Of a stretch of DNA of 58,052 bases, positions 24,411 through 32,943 are shown piece by piece. A program made the translations under genes and the position numbers. Origin of the DNA: an uncultured Ruminococcus sp. Lineage in GTDB: Bacteria; Bacillota_A; Clostridia; Oscillospirales; Ruminococcaceae. The DNA is taken from NCBI GenBank assembly GCA_900315975.1, contig ONBA01000028.1:1-58052 (forward strand), given 5' to 3'. Under the pieces are notes generated by a model. It was not told where the DNA came from. It searched no databases and saw nothing but the letters and a program-made list of their open reading frames with translations. The number at the start of each line of letters is the position of its first letter. Position 1 is the first letter of the stretch.

Positions 24411-25172
24411 ATGAGTGATAAAGCGGACAAACTTGGCTTATTTGACGACTCTATGATAACGGAATTTCTTTTGTCAAGTGACAGCTCGTTACGATATGCT
24501 GTGTCAAGGATATCTGCCGAGTGCGAACTACTCATTGATAAGCGCGATAAGGGAAGGTCGAATGCCGAGACTTCGTCTGATGAAACTAAGCGAAATGTTG
24601 ACAGTATTATTGCGATGTGCTGTCGGATTATGCAGGTTTCCGAGATGTATGGCTTTCTTTCTGCTCTTACTGAAACAGAAGACGCGGCGTCTGTTGTTTG
24701 CGCATCGTTATATGTGAGTGAACTCGCTGAACACTGTTCGGAGTCACTTGGAGGAAAATGCGAGTTTATTTATAACTGCGCAGAGGATTTTTACTTTGAG
24801 GTTCCCGAAAATCTGCTTACATTTGCATTGCTCAGCTTTGTCCGTAACCGCATTTCCGCGGGTACAGTGAAATTCAGAATTGAGTGCGGGACGAATGGAA
24901 ACAATTATATTTCTGTAACGGCTGAATCAGGGGGGACTGCCGAATATAACGGCGACTTTATTTCGGCGAATTATAGTGAAATAGTAAAAATGTTTGTGAA
25001 TAGATGTGCCGATTCTTATGATATTACGGGCAACAGACTTATAATATATTTTAATAGTATAACACCTGCGGACTCATTTGAATTCAATGCATCGATTCAG
25101 CGTTACAGCAGTGGTTCGTTTTCGATTTATAACGTGTTGTTGAAAGATTTGGACGAAGAAAATTTTATGTAA
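24411..25172 (+). CDS. Hypothetical protein resembling a histidine-kinase core
   Basis: 253 residues, no signal peptide or membrane segment. Residues 1-75 look like a paired helix module (LLSSDSSLRYAVSRISAECELL, then VDSIIAMCCRIMQVSEMYGFL), and residues 90-200 have the length and alternation of a GHKL ATPase (FEVPENLLTFALLSFVRNRI at the N-box place, then ISVTAESGGT where the G1 region should be). The Asn-rich N-box is reduced to one Asn and no clear DxGxG is present, so ATP binding is doubtful. No phospho-acceptor His is evident. The start at 24411 has GGAGG 8 bases upstream. It is monocistronic and lies divergent from gap. Confidence 0.5.
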   Translation: MSDKADKLGLFDDSMITEFLLSSDSSLRYAVSRISAECELLIDKRDKGRSNAETSSDETKRNVDSIIAMCCRIMQVSEMYGFLSALTETEDAASVVCASLYVSELAEHCSESLGGKCEFIYNCAEDFYFEVPENLLTFALLSFVRNRISAGTVKFRIECGTNGNNYISVTAESGGTAEYNGDFISANYSEIVKMFVNRCADSYDITGNRLIIYFNSITPADSFEFNASIQRYSSGSFSIYNVLLKDLDEENFM

Positions 25173-25261
25173 AATGACGGAGGTTTATTGTTGAAATATA
25201 TCTCTATATAAAAAAACTATGAAGAATTATCATTTTTGAGCGTTTTAACACTGGTTTTTTG

Positions 25262-25290
25262 TTGACAATAATCAAAAAAAGTTATATAAT
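25262..25290 (+). promoter_or_regulatory. Consensus promoter of the CYTH-phoH-era operon
   Basis: TTGACA (25262-25267), exactly 17 bp, TATAAT (25285-25290). Confidence 0.9.
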
Positions 25291-25291
25291 A

Positions 25292-25353
25292 GGATTGTAG
25301 GCTGATTATGGGATAGGTATGCCCGCTTTTATCAGTCTGCAATCCTGTTTTTT
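25292..25353 (+). terminator. Promoter-proximal hairpin with T-run (possible attenuator)
   Basis: GGATTGTAGGCTGAT (25292-25306) pairs fully with ATCAGTCTGCAATCC (25331-25345) if two G-U pairs are allowed; TGTTTTTT follows. The loop holds GGG/CCC. The hairpin starts at about the transcription start, so most of the short leader would be this element. It could be a terminator-type attenuator or a short RNA made from the strong promoter. Confidence 0.6.
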
Positions 25354-25360
25354 AGGGAGT

Positions 25361-25891
25361 GTGAAAACAACGGCTAATTTAGAGATCGAGAGAAAATATC
25401 TCGTAAGATTCCCCGATACCTCTTACCTTAACGTGAAAAGACGGATAGACATCGTTCAGACGTACCTCTCGGACGGAGAGAACGGTTCTCAGCGAAGAGT
25501 CCGCAGTATCATTGAAAACGGCGAAAAGAGCTACACTTATACTGAAAAGATCTTCCGCAGTGCTATGGTACGCGATGAGGACGAGCGATATATAACATGG
25601 GACGAGTACGAGATGCTCCTGAAAGAGAAAAAACCGGAATTTGCTCCGGTCGTCAAGACTCGCTTCTGCTTCGAGTACAAAAATCAGATGTTCGAGCTGG
25701 ACACTTACTCTTTCTCACGTGAACTCGCTGTAATGGAGCTTGAGCTTTCAGACCCCGAACAAACTGTTTACCTGCCCGATAACGTAGAGGTTATCCGTGA
25801 GGTGACAGGCGAAAAAGCATATTCTAATTCTGCGCTTGCCAATGCCGGACGCTTTCCGGCAGATGCGAACGCTGTGAAAGGGGATAACTGA
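25361..25891 (+). CDS. CYTH-domain protein
   Basis: About 176 residues. The CYTH (triphosphate tunnel metalloenzyme) signature EIERKYLV is near the N-terminus, followed by the alternating Arg/Lys/Glu pattern (QRRVRSI, SYTYTEKI, VVKTRFCFEYK, ELDTYSFSRELAVMELELSD). Such proteins hydrolyse or bind triphosphates such as PPPi, thiamine triphosphate or nucleotides; substrate unknown. The start is uncertain: GTG at 25361 fits the family N-terminus, yet AGGGAG is only one base away; an ATG at 25319 lies in the hairpin loop. The stop overlaps the phoH start (TGATG), so they are coupled. Confidence 0.75.
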   Translation: MKTTANLEIERKYLVRFPDTSYLNVKRRIDIVQTYLSDGENGSQRRVRSIIENGEKSYTYTEKIFRSAMVRDEDERYITWDEYEMLLKEKKPEFAPVVKTRFCFEYKNQMFELDTYSFSRELAVMELELSDPEQTVYLPDNVEVIREVTGEKAYSNSALANAGRFPADANAVKGDN

Positions 25892-26859
25892 TGGCAGAAA
25901 AAAAGGTCCGTGTAGAAAACGAAGAACAACTCTCAGCATTATTCGGTCAGCTTGACGGAAATGTAAGCAATATTCAGAAACAGTACAACGTCACTGTTGT
26001 AAGCAGAGACGGCGACCTCAAGATAATCGGCGAAGAGCCTGCCATCAGCGATGCCGCTAAAGCCCTCGAAGCTCTGCTGAAAATGAGCGGAAAGGGACAG
26101 CCTCTCAGCGAGCAGACTATCCGTTATGTCACTTCAATGGTGGCTGACGGTATCGAGCATGAGCTTGAAGAACTCGGCGGAGACGGCGTATGCCTCACAT
26201 CTTCAGGTAAGATAGTACGTCCGAGGACTGTCGGACAGAAGCATTACCTTGATTCGATAAAGAAAAATACCATAGTGCTTGGTATAGGTCCTGCCGGAAC
26301 CGGTAAGACCTACCTTGCTGTAGCAATGGCTGTAAAAGCGTTCCGCGAACACAAGGTCAAAAAGATAATCCTAACACGTCCGGCGGTCGAAGCCGGCGAG
26401 AAGCTCGGTTTCCTTCCGGGCGATATGCAGGATAAAGTCGATCCCTATCTGCGTCCGCTGTATGATGCACTCTTTGATATGTTCGGCGCAGAGAGCTTTT
26501 CACGCTACATGGAAAAGGGCATTATCGAAGTCGCACCGCTTGCATATATGCGCGGACGAACTCTCGATGAGGCGTTCATAATCCTCGATGAGGCACAGAA
26601 TACGACCTCGGAACAGATAAAAATGTTCCTTACACGACTCGGAAACGACAGCCGTATGGTCATTACAGGCGATATAACTCAGATAGACCTGCCTGATGCC
26701 CGAAAATCGGGTCTTGTTGAGGCAATGAAGATCCTCAGAGGTATAGAGGATATCGATATTCACAGATTTACTGAAAAAGATGTCGTGCGTCATAAACTTG
26801 TGCAGGACATCATCAAAGCATACGAAAAATTCAACGAAGGGAGAAAAAATCATGCCTAA
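25891..26859 (+). CDS. phoH: PhoH-family ATPase
   Basis: 322 residues. N-terminal KH-like segment (about 1-100), then an ATPase of the PhoH type: GPAGTGKTYLA (Walker A), GEKLGFLPGDMQDKVDPYLRPLYDAL (family-specific motif, partly shown), FIILDEAQN (Walker B) and TGDITQIDLP. PhoH is linked to RNA metabolism, and its gene nearly always lies before ybeY and era, as it does here. The gene is in the first segment of a seven- to eight-gene operon and overlaps ybeY by 8 bp. Confidence 0.94.
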   Translation: MAEKKVRVENEEQLSALFGQLDGNVSNIQKQYNVTVVSRDGDLKIIGEEPAISDAAKALEALLKMSGKGQPLSEQTIRYVTSMVADGIEHELEELGGDGVCLTSSGKIVRPRTVGQKHYLDSIKKNTIVLGIGPAGTGKTYLAVAMAVKAFREHKVKKIILTRPAVEAGEKLGFLPGDMQDKVDPYLRPLYDALFDMFGAESFSRYMEKGIIEVAPLAYMRGRTLDEAFIILDEAQNTTSEQIKMFLTRLGNDSRMVITGDITQIDLPDARKSGLVEAMKILRGIEDIDIHRFTEKDVVRHKLVQDIIKAYEKFNEGRKNHA

Positions 26860-27364
26860 GCTTAAGGTATATGTAAAAAATAATCAGTCAGAGGTGAAGG
26901 TTCCTGTAGGAATAAGATTACTTATCAGAAGATGCTGTCAGGCTGTACTTGCAACGGAGAAATTCGGCAAGGACGCTGAAGTCAGCGTTTCGTTTGTAAG
27001 CAATAGCGAAATTAAAAATCTTAATAAAATATACAGGAACAAAGACAGCGTTACTGACGTTCTCTCCTTCCCGCTTACAGGCGAGGACGGAACTGTTGAG
27101 ATCAATCCCGAAACAGGCGCTGTTCAGCTCGGAGACGTTGTTATCTCCCTTGAAACCGCAGTAAAGCAGGCTCAGAACTTCGGTCACTCTCTCGAGCGCG
27201 AAGTCGGCTTCCTTACTGTACACTCTATGCTCCATCTTCTCGGCTATGATCACGAGACAAGTCAGCTCGATCAGCGCATAATGAGGGAAAAAGAGGAATC
27301 CGTCCTTGAAAAACTTGGTATCTCCCGCGATGTGACTTTCGTAACACAGGGAGAAGCTGAATAA
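26852..27364 (+). CDS. ybeY: Endoribonuclease YbeY (rRNA maturation factor)
   Basis: 170 residues. Zinc-site motif HSMLHLLGYDHE matches the family H-x3-H-x5-H pattern. Acts in 16S rRNA 3' maturation and ribosome quality control with Era and PhoH partners. The open frame is longer, but ATG 26852 gives the conserved MPKLKVYV start with GGGAG upstream. The TGA/ATG overlap with era (AATAATG) couples them. Confidence 0.94.
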   Translation: MPKLKVYVKNNQSEVKVPVGIRLLIRRCCQAVLATEKFGKDAEVSVSFVSNSEIKNLNKIYRNKDSVTDVLSFPLTGEDGTVEINPETGAVQLGDVVISLETAVKQAQNFGHSLEREVGFLTVHSMLHLLGYDHETSQLDQRIMREKEESVLEKLGISRDVTFVTQGEAE

Positions 27365-28257
27365 TGTCAAGAACTGCTTTCGTGACCATAGCCGGAAGAA
27401 CAAATGCTGGTAAATCATCACTTCTCAATGCAATTGTCGGAGAAAAAATTGCTTCTGTAAGCAGTAAGCCTCAGACTACACGCACCCGTATCACCGGAAT
27501 TCGCAATATCGACGACGTTCAGCTCGTTTTCTTCGATACCCCCGGACTTCATAAACCAGTCAACAAGCTGAGCGAGTATATGCTTGATACAGTTAAGGAG
27601 TCGGTCAGCGACATCGACGCAGTCATTTTTGTACAGGACTGTACCCGCAAAATAAATTCTCAGGAGCTTGACCTTCTGAAATCACTGAATAAGGCCAAGA
27701 TGCCTGTAATCCTTGTACTCAACAAGATAGACCTGCTCAGGAATAAGGACGAGCTTGCACCTGTTATCGCTGAAATGACCGCAAAGTGCGATTTTAAGGC
27801 AGTTATACCGGTCAGTGTCACGGAAAATAACGGCATTGATATTGTTATAGACGAGCTGATCTCGCTCTCGGAGGAGTCTGTACATTTCTTCCCCGACGAT
27901 ATGATAACCGATCAGCCTGAGAAGGTTCTTGCGGCTGAAATGATACGTGAAAAGCTTCTTGAACTCCTCAGCGACGAAGTACCGCATGGTATCGCAGTCG
28001 GAGTAGAGGAAATGAAAGAACGTGACGACAAAGATATACTCGATATTTCGGCGGTTATCTACTGTGAACGTGAATCACACAAGGGTATCGTCATCGGTAA
28101 GGGAGGAGCTATGCTGAAAAAGGCTTCCACTGCCGCACGTATCGAACTCGAAGACTTCTTCCAGATAAAAGTAAACCTCAAATGCTGGGTCAAGGTCAAA
28201 GAAGACTGGCGCAACAGAGAGGGACTTATCCGCAGTTTCGGACTCTCTGACAAATAA
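27364..28257 (+). CDS. era: GTPase Era
   Basis: 297 residues. G1 GRTNAGKSS, G2 TTRTRITGI, G3 DTPGLHKP, G4 NKID, followed by a C-terminal KH domain with GKGGAMLKKASTAARIELE. Era binds the 3' end of 16S rRNA and is required for 30S assembly. Note Thr instead of the usual Pro in G1 (GRxNVGKS normally GRPNVGKS), a mild change. It starts on the last base of ybeY. Confidence 0.96.
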   Translation: MSRTAFVTIAGRTNAGKSSLLNAIVGEKIASVSSKPQTTRTRITGIRNIDDVQLVFFDTPGLHKPVNKLSEYMLDTVKESVSDIDAVIFVQDCTRKINSQELDLLKSLNKAKMPVILVLNKIDLLRNKDELAPVIAEMTAKCDFKAVIPVSVTENNGIDIVIDELISLSEESVHFFPDDMITDQPEKVLAAEMIREKLLELLSDEVPHGIAVGVEEMKERDDKDILDISAVIYCERESHKGIVIGKGGAMLKKASTAARIELEDFFQIKVNLKCWVKVKEDWRNREGLIRSFGLSDK

Positions 28258-28312
28258 TTTCCAGTAATAAACAGCACGATATAACCGATAATATCATCGG
28301 AGGTGCTGAGTT

Positions 28313-28411
28313 ATGGAAGAGATTCTGTGGGAGAGATTTACTGAAACCGGCAGTGTAGGTGACTACCTGCGCTATATTTCGCAAAAGGCTGATGAAAATG
28401 ACGATTGTTGA
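28313..28411 (+). CDS. yqzL: YqzL-like small protein
   Basis: 32 residues starting MEEILWERFTETGSVGDYL and ending with acidic residues. It has CGGAGG 10 bases upstream. Position between era and recO is the normal place of YqzL in Firmicutes, and the Trp/Phe/Thr-Gly pattern matches YqzL family proteins. Its end overlaps the recO start by 14 bp. It is too short for most gene callers. Confidence 0.75.
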   Translation: MEEILWERFTETGSVGDYLRYISQKADENDDC

Positions 28412-29153
28412 AGGAATTGTCCTGAAAGAACGACCGGTTGGCGAACAGGACAAATTCATAGATATTCTCACGCGCGAAAAGGGAATTATCGAGCTTTCGG
28501 TAAAAGGCGCGCGCAAAATCAACGGCAAGTCCGGCAGTTCAACGCAGCTTTTTGCGTATTCGCGGTTTTGCTATGATAAACGAGGAGAAAGGCTCTACCT
28601 GAACAGTGCAGAGCCTTTACATATTTTTTACGGTATCAGGAATTCGCTTACTGCACTGTCGCTTGCCGGTTACTTCGCTGAGGTGCTGCGCTTTTGTGTT
28701 TCTGAGCGTGCTGACAGCGGAAATGTACTCCGGCTGATGCTCAATTCGCTTCACTTTCTCGAAAACGGCACACGTACCGAACAGCTGCTAAAGAGTATTT
28801 TTGAGCTGAGGCTGATGTCGGAAATTGGCTTTATGCCGGACGTTCTTGCGTGCCGTGAATGTGGGACTTTTGAGCCTGATAAACTGCATTTTTCGGTGAA
28901 TGAAGGATATTTCCTCTGTGACGACTGCTTTGACGTCCACGGCGGAGACGGCTTTATGACGATGAATCTGCCGGTTCTTTCAGCAATAAGACACATCGTT
29001 CTTGCTGACTTTGACCGACTTTTCAATTTCAGGTTATCGGAACAGTCGGGCGATAAACTTGCAGAATTTTCCGAACTTTACCTGACCACACATCTCGAAA
29101 AAAACTTTAAAACACTTGACTTTTACCGCTCACTGCTGAGCGGTCAGATTTGA
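28398..29153 (+). CDS. recO: DNA repair protein RecO
   Basis: 251 residues. N-terminal OB fold starts MTIVEGIVLKERPVGEQDK; the middle has the RecO zinc-finger Cys pairs CRECG and CDDC (about 158-181) around a short insertion. RecO loads RecA with RecR in single-strand gap repair. The start at 28398 has AAGG 9 bases upstream; an in-frame ATG two codons earlier also exists. The reading frame overlaps YqzL. Confidence 0.93.
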   Translation: MTIVEGIVLKERPVGEQDKFIDILTREKGIIELSVKGARKINGKSGSSTQLFAYSRFCYDKRGERLYLNSAEPLHIFYGIRNSLTALSLAGYFAEVLRFCVSERADSGNVLRLMLNSLHFLENGTRTEQLLKSIFELRLMSEIGFMPDVLACRECGTFEPDKLHFSVNEGYFLCDDCFDVHGGDGFMTMNLPVLSAIRHIVLADFDRLFNFRLSEQSGDKLAEFSELYLTTHLEKNFKTLDFYRSLLSGQI

Positions 29154-29164
29154 TACTTACAATT

Positions 29165-31561
29165 ATGGATAAATATTTGAAAACACTTGAATTAGACAAA
29201 ATACTTGAAATGCTCGCGGAGCACACGTCAAACGAAGAAACGCGAAGAATGGCACTTGCTCTGCGACCGGTACAGGAGCTTCAGACTGTACGAAATGAGA
29301 ACCTCAAAACTAATCAGGCTCTCATGCTGTCGGTACAGTTCGGAACTCCGCCTTTTTACAATTTCAAAGATATTTCGACATCTGCAAAGCGTGCAAAGTC
29401 AGGAGCTGTCATATCTCTCCGCGACCTCATGGACATCGCAGGAATGCTCCGGCAGATAAAAAGTCTTGCGGACTGGTACAGCACTTGTGAGAACGTCGAA
29501 ACAGAGCTGAGCTACCTTTTTTCTCAGCTTGCTCCGAATGACTGGCTTCTTGAAAAGCTCGACCGCTCGATTATCTCTGACAATGAGATAGCAGACGCGG
29601 CAAGTCCTGAGCTTGCGGCTATACGGCGTAAGATAAACCGTGCCGGAATGCAGCTGCGCGAAACTCTCGATAAGATGATAAAAAATAAGACTACACAGCA
29701 GTATCTGCAGGAGAGCAATGTTACTATCCGTGACGGAAGATTTGTACTGCCGGTAAAGTCTGAGTACCGCGGACAGGTAAACGGTCTTATACATGACACA
29801 TCGGCGACCGGTCAGACTATTTTTATCGAGCCTATGGCTGTTGTTGAAGCTAACAACGACATACGAATCCTTGAAGGCAAAGAGCAGGAAGAAATTGAAA
29901 GAATAATCCGTGAGCTGTGCCGTGAATGCGGTGACTACGCTGATGTACTCTGTGAAAACTACAAGATATGTGCCGAACTCAATCTATATTTCGCTAAATC
30001 GGAGCTTGCTGCGAGACTTCGCTGCTCAATGCCTGATATCACTGATGACGGCAGAATTGAGCTGAAAAAGGCTCGTCATCCTCTCCTCGGAAGAGACAAG
30101 GCCGTTCCTATCGACCTTTCTCTCGGCGGCGAATATCAGGCACTCATTATTACCGGACCCAATACCGGCGGTAAAACAGTTGCCTTAAAGACAGCAGGTC
30201 TGCTTTCAGCCATGACAATGTGCGGACTTCTCATTCCCGTTTCCGACGGAAGCAGTATATCTGTTTTTGAGCGTATACTTGTCGATATCGGCGACAGTCA
30301 GAGTATCGAGCAGAATCTGTCTACATTCTCAGCACACACTAACAAGGTGATTGAAATTCTTTCCACTGCTGACGAGCGTTCACTTGTATTGCTTGATGAG
30401 CTTGGTTCAGGTACTGACCCTGTAGAAGGTGCGGCACTTGCTGTGTCGATAATCAGACGACTGATAAGCAATGGTGCACGACTAATGGTTACTACCCACT
30501 ATCAGGAGCTGAAAGTATTTGCAATAGACACTCCAAACGTAGAGAATGCATCGTGCGAATTTGATATTACTACACTTCGTCCAACCTACCGCCTTATAGT
30601 AGGTTCACCCGGAAAGTCGAATGCGTTTGCGATTTCCGAGAGTCTTGGTATGCCGTCTGACATTATTGAAGATGCAAAATCGCGTGTTAGCGACGCAAAT
30701 ACGCGGCTCGAAGAGGTAATCAGCAAACTTGAAAGTTCGCGTATAGAGCTTGAACGTGAGCGTGAAACAGCCGCCAGACTGCGAATTGAAGCCGCAGAAC
30801 ACGAGGAAAAGCTCAGACATGAAAAGGAAGAAATCGAGCGAACTAAGGCTGACCTGCTTGAAAAGGCGCGTATGCAGGCTATGACTATCATTGAGCAGAC
30901 GAAGGCAGAGTCTAACGAACTCATCGACGAACTTGAAAAGCTCCGCAAAGAGAAGGATAAAAAAGACTTCAGCGCTAATGTTTCGGGAATGAAATCACGC
31001 TCGAAGCAAAGCTTCAATAAGATGTACGACACGGCTAACCCTGTTTCAAAGGCTGACCCGAATGAGGGCTATGTTCTGCCGAGAAAACTGAAAAGGGGAG
31101 ACACGGTCTACGTCGTAGACCTTCAGCGTAAGGGCATAATTTCAGGTGAACCCGATGGAAGTGAATTCGTTTACGTACAGATGGGCATTATGAAAACGAA
31201 GATGAACATCTCACGTCTCCGACTTGAAGAAACCCCGAAGGTGACTGTAGGCAATAAGCCGGTGCAGAATAAGCGTCGCGGCAAAGCAGGTAAAGTCGGC
31301 GTAAAGGTTGAGAGACGCGGTAAAATGGAACTCGATATACGTGGTTGCGCGTGTGACGACGGAGTTTACCAGCTTGACCAGTTCATCGACCAGGCAGTTA
31401 TGTCGAATATCTCTATAATCTCGATTATTCACGGCAAAGGTACCGGACTTCTGCGTGCGGCAGTCCATAAGAGACTCAAGAGCCACCCATCTATAAAAAG
31501 CTACCGGCTTGGTGTATATGGTGAAGGTGAGGACGGCGTAACAATTGCTGAGCTAAAGTAA
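29165..31561 (+). CDS. mutS2: Endonuclease MutS2
   Basis: 798 residues. MutS core with GPNTGGKTVALKT (Walker A), LLDELGSGTDP (Walker B) and TTHY (switch), a coiled coil of Glu/Lys-rich repeats (about 500-640), and a C-terminal Smr nuclease domain with MELDIRG and IIHGKGTGLLR. MutS2 suppresses homologous recombination and senses collided ribosomes. The ATG at 29165 lacks a clear Shine-Dalgarno; a TTG five codons before is in frame. The gene follows recO closely. Confidence 0.95.
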   Translation: MDKYLKTLELDKILEMLAEHTSNEETRRMALALRPVQELQTVRNENLKTNQALMLSVQFGTPPFYNFKDISTSAKRAKSGAVISLRDLMDIAGMLRQIKSLADWYSTCENVETELSYLFSQLAPNDWLLEKLDRSIISDNEIADAASPELAAIRRKINRAGMQLRETLDKMIKNKTTQQYLQESNVTIRDGRFVLPVKSEYRGQVNGLIHDTSATGQTIFIEPMAVVEANNDIRILEGKEQEEIERIIRELCRECGDYADVLCENYKICAELNLYFAKSELAARLRCSMPDITDDGRIELKKARHPLLGRDKAVPIDLSLGGEYQALIITGPNTGGKTVALKTAGLLSAMTMCGLLIPVSDGSSISVFERILVDIGDSQSIEQNLSTFSAHTNKVIEILSTADERSLVLLDELGSGTDPVEGAALAVSIIRRLISNGARLMVTTHYQELKVFAIDTPNVENASCEFDITTLRPTYRLIVGSPGKSNAFAISESLGMPSDIIEDAKSRVSDANTRLEEVISKLESSRIELERERETAARLRIEAAEHEEKLRHEKEEIERTKADLLEKARMQAMTIIEQTKAESNELIDELEKLRKEKDKKDFSANVSGMKSRSKQSFNKMYDTANPVSKADPNEGYVLPRKLKRGDTVYVVDLQRKGIISGEPDGSEFVYVQMGIMKTKMNISRLRLEETPKVTVGNKPVQNKRRGKAGKVGVKVERRGKMELDIRGCACDDGVYQLDQFIDQAVMSNISIISIIHGKGTGLLRAAVHKRLKSHPSIKSYRLGVYGEGEDGVTIAELK

Positions 31562-31572
31562 GGAGGTTTGAC

Positions 31573-32007
31573 ATGAAATACGCCTTTTATGGCTGGGAAA
31601 CAGCGTTAGTTCCGGCAGTAACAAACGAGTATCCCGGCATTACCGACCCTCAGAAGCTGTACGATGCACTCTCGGAGATATGGTGTGCCGAAACCTGTGC
31701 ACCGCGAATGAGAGACAAGTGGTCACCCGAAAATAAAACTCTTGGACAGTGCTCGATAACAGCCTTTCTCGCACAGGATATCTTCGGCGGCAAGGTATAC
31801 GGAATAGAGCGTCCGGGCGGTAATTTCCACTGCTACAATGTTATCGGCGACTGTGTATTTGACCTGACAAGCGAGCAGTTTGGCAGTGAGAAGCTTGATT
31901 ATGATAACAATCCCGAACAAAGCCGGGAGGTGCATTTTTCAAAAGAGGAAAAGCGTCTCAGGTACGAATATCTAAGGAAAAAACTAAAAGAACTTACAGA
32001 TTTATAA
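31573..32007 (+). CDS. YunG-like protein with a Cys-His-Asp pattern
   Basis: 144 residues. The order IWCAETC, then CSITAFLAQDIFGG, GNFHCYNVIGDCVFDLTSEQF and a basic C-terminal helix resembles YunG-type proteins. The placement of Cys, His and Asp with the short linker suggests a papain/transglutaminase-like fold; enzymatic role unknown. It starts 11 bp after mutS2 with AAGGAGG, so it ends the operon. A terminator follows. Confidence 0.6.
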   Translation: MKYAFYGWETALVPAVTNEYPGITDPQKLYDALSEIWCAETCAPRMRDKWSPENKTLGQCSITAFLAQDIFGGKVYGIERPGGNFHCYNVIGDCVFDLTSEQFGSEKLDYDNNPEQSREVHFSKEEKRLRYEYLRKKLKELTDL

Positions 32008-32012
32008 GTCTG

Positions 32013-32055
32013 AAAACCGTACAATGTTTTGAACAGTGTACGGTTTTTTATTTTA
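32013..32055 (+). terminator. Terminator of the CYTH-mutS2 operon
   Basis: AAAACCGTACA/TGTACGGTTTT hairpin with a 13-base loop and a T-run. The next 200 bp are AT-rich, with a TATAAT-like -10 near 32155 but no clear -35. Confidence 0.85.
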
Positions 32056-32260
32056 TGTAAAAGAATGATATTTTGTTATAAAATCACGCTAATTTACAAA
32101 ATATATTTAGAATTCGCATAAAATTCTATATATTTTTTATGAAAATATATGTATAATATATTTAAGATACATTAAAAATGATGACGTATTCTCCGCTTAA
32201 ACATCATTTGTAATGTAACATTTTTATTCATCATATCAAGAATAGAGGTGAACGGCACAC

Positions 32261-32920
32261 ATGAACACAAATGAAACTATCAACGCTGCACATTCTGCTG
32301 CAATACATATGCTTGAATCCAACTCATTCATTACAGCTGAGGACACTGTTTGTGCCATTAAAGCCAGATCCGGAGCAATCTATACAGGAGCAAGTCACAG
32401 CAACAGGAATGCCCATGGCGGAATGGGAGTTCATGCTGAGGTCGAAGCAGTCCAGAATATGCTCGCGGCAGGTGAGACAATTGTTGACGAGATAGTTCTT
32501 ATCGGAACTCAGTCGAGAATGCAGATGCTTCCGTGTAATAACTGTGTCAACTACATTCTCTCTCTTCATCCTGAAAATCAGGGTTGCTTTATCCTGATGC
32601 CTGACAGGGCAATAAACATTCAGGAAGTAGGAATGTTCGCGTTCCACGGTGCAGCAGCTCCGGAACAGCAGGTTTTCGGCGGCAATGCACCTCAGTACGG
32701 CGGTCACGCAGGCGGAGCTGCATTTCATGGCGGAGCAAGAGCGCCCGAACTCCCTCCGGCATATGAAAATGCCGACTCTATTACAGCTAACACTGACAAC
32801 TCATCAAATGATTTCCTCAAAAACAAGGTCAGCAGTCTTCTGAGCGTTGCAGATGATGAGGAGGAAGAATTTGAGGAACAGCCTGCAAAAAAGAAACTCT
32901 TCGGATTTTTCCGTAAATAA
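32261..32920 (+). CDS. Cytidine-deaminase-fold protein with disordered tail
   Basis: 219 residues. The first about 130 residues are a CDA domain: VHAEVEAVQNML (HAE motif with zinc His and catalytic Glu) and LPCNNCVNYI (PCxxC). That is an intact active site for a blasticidin-S/cytidine deaminase type. After it come a Gly/Ala/His-rich stretch and an acidic segment (EEEEFEEQ) ending KKKLFGFFRK. The tail is unusual for free cytidine deaminases. AGAGGTG precedes the ATG. It lies 23 bp before a membrane sensor and is likely co-transcribed with it. Confidence 0.7.
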   Translation: MNTNETINAAHSAAIHMLESNSFITAEDTVCAIKARSGAIYTGASHSNRNAHGGMGVHAEVEAVQNMLAAGETIVDEIVLIGTQSRMQMLPCNNCVNYILSLHPENQGCFILMPDRAINIQEVGMFAFHGAAAPEQQVFGGNAPQYGGHAGGAAFHGGARAPELPPAYENADSITANTDNSSNDFLKNKVSSLLSVADDEEEEFEEQPAKKKLFGFFRK

Positions 32921-32943
32921 TTATTGAAAGGAAGTAATTATCG

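Noticed and set aside
25173..25261. Tiny frame after GGAGG at about 25181 (TTG, six codons)
   Set aside because: Six codons with no conservation evidence; probably chance in AT-rich spacer.
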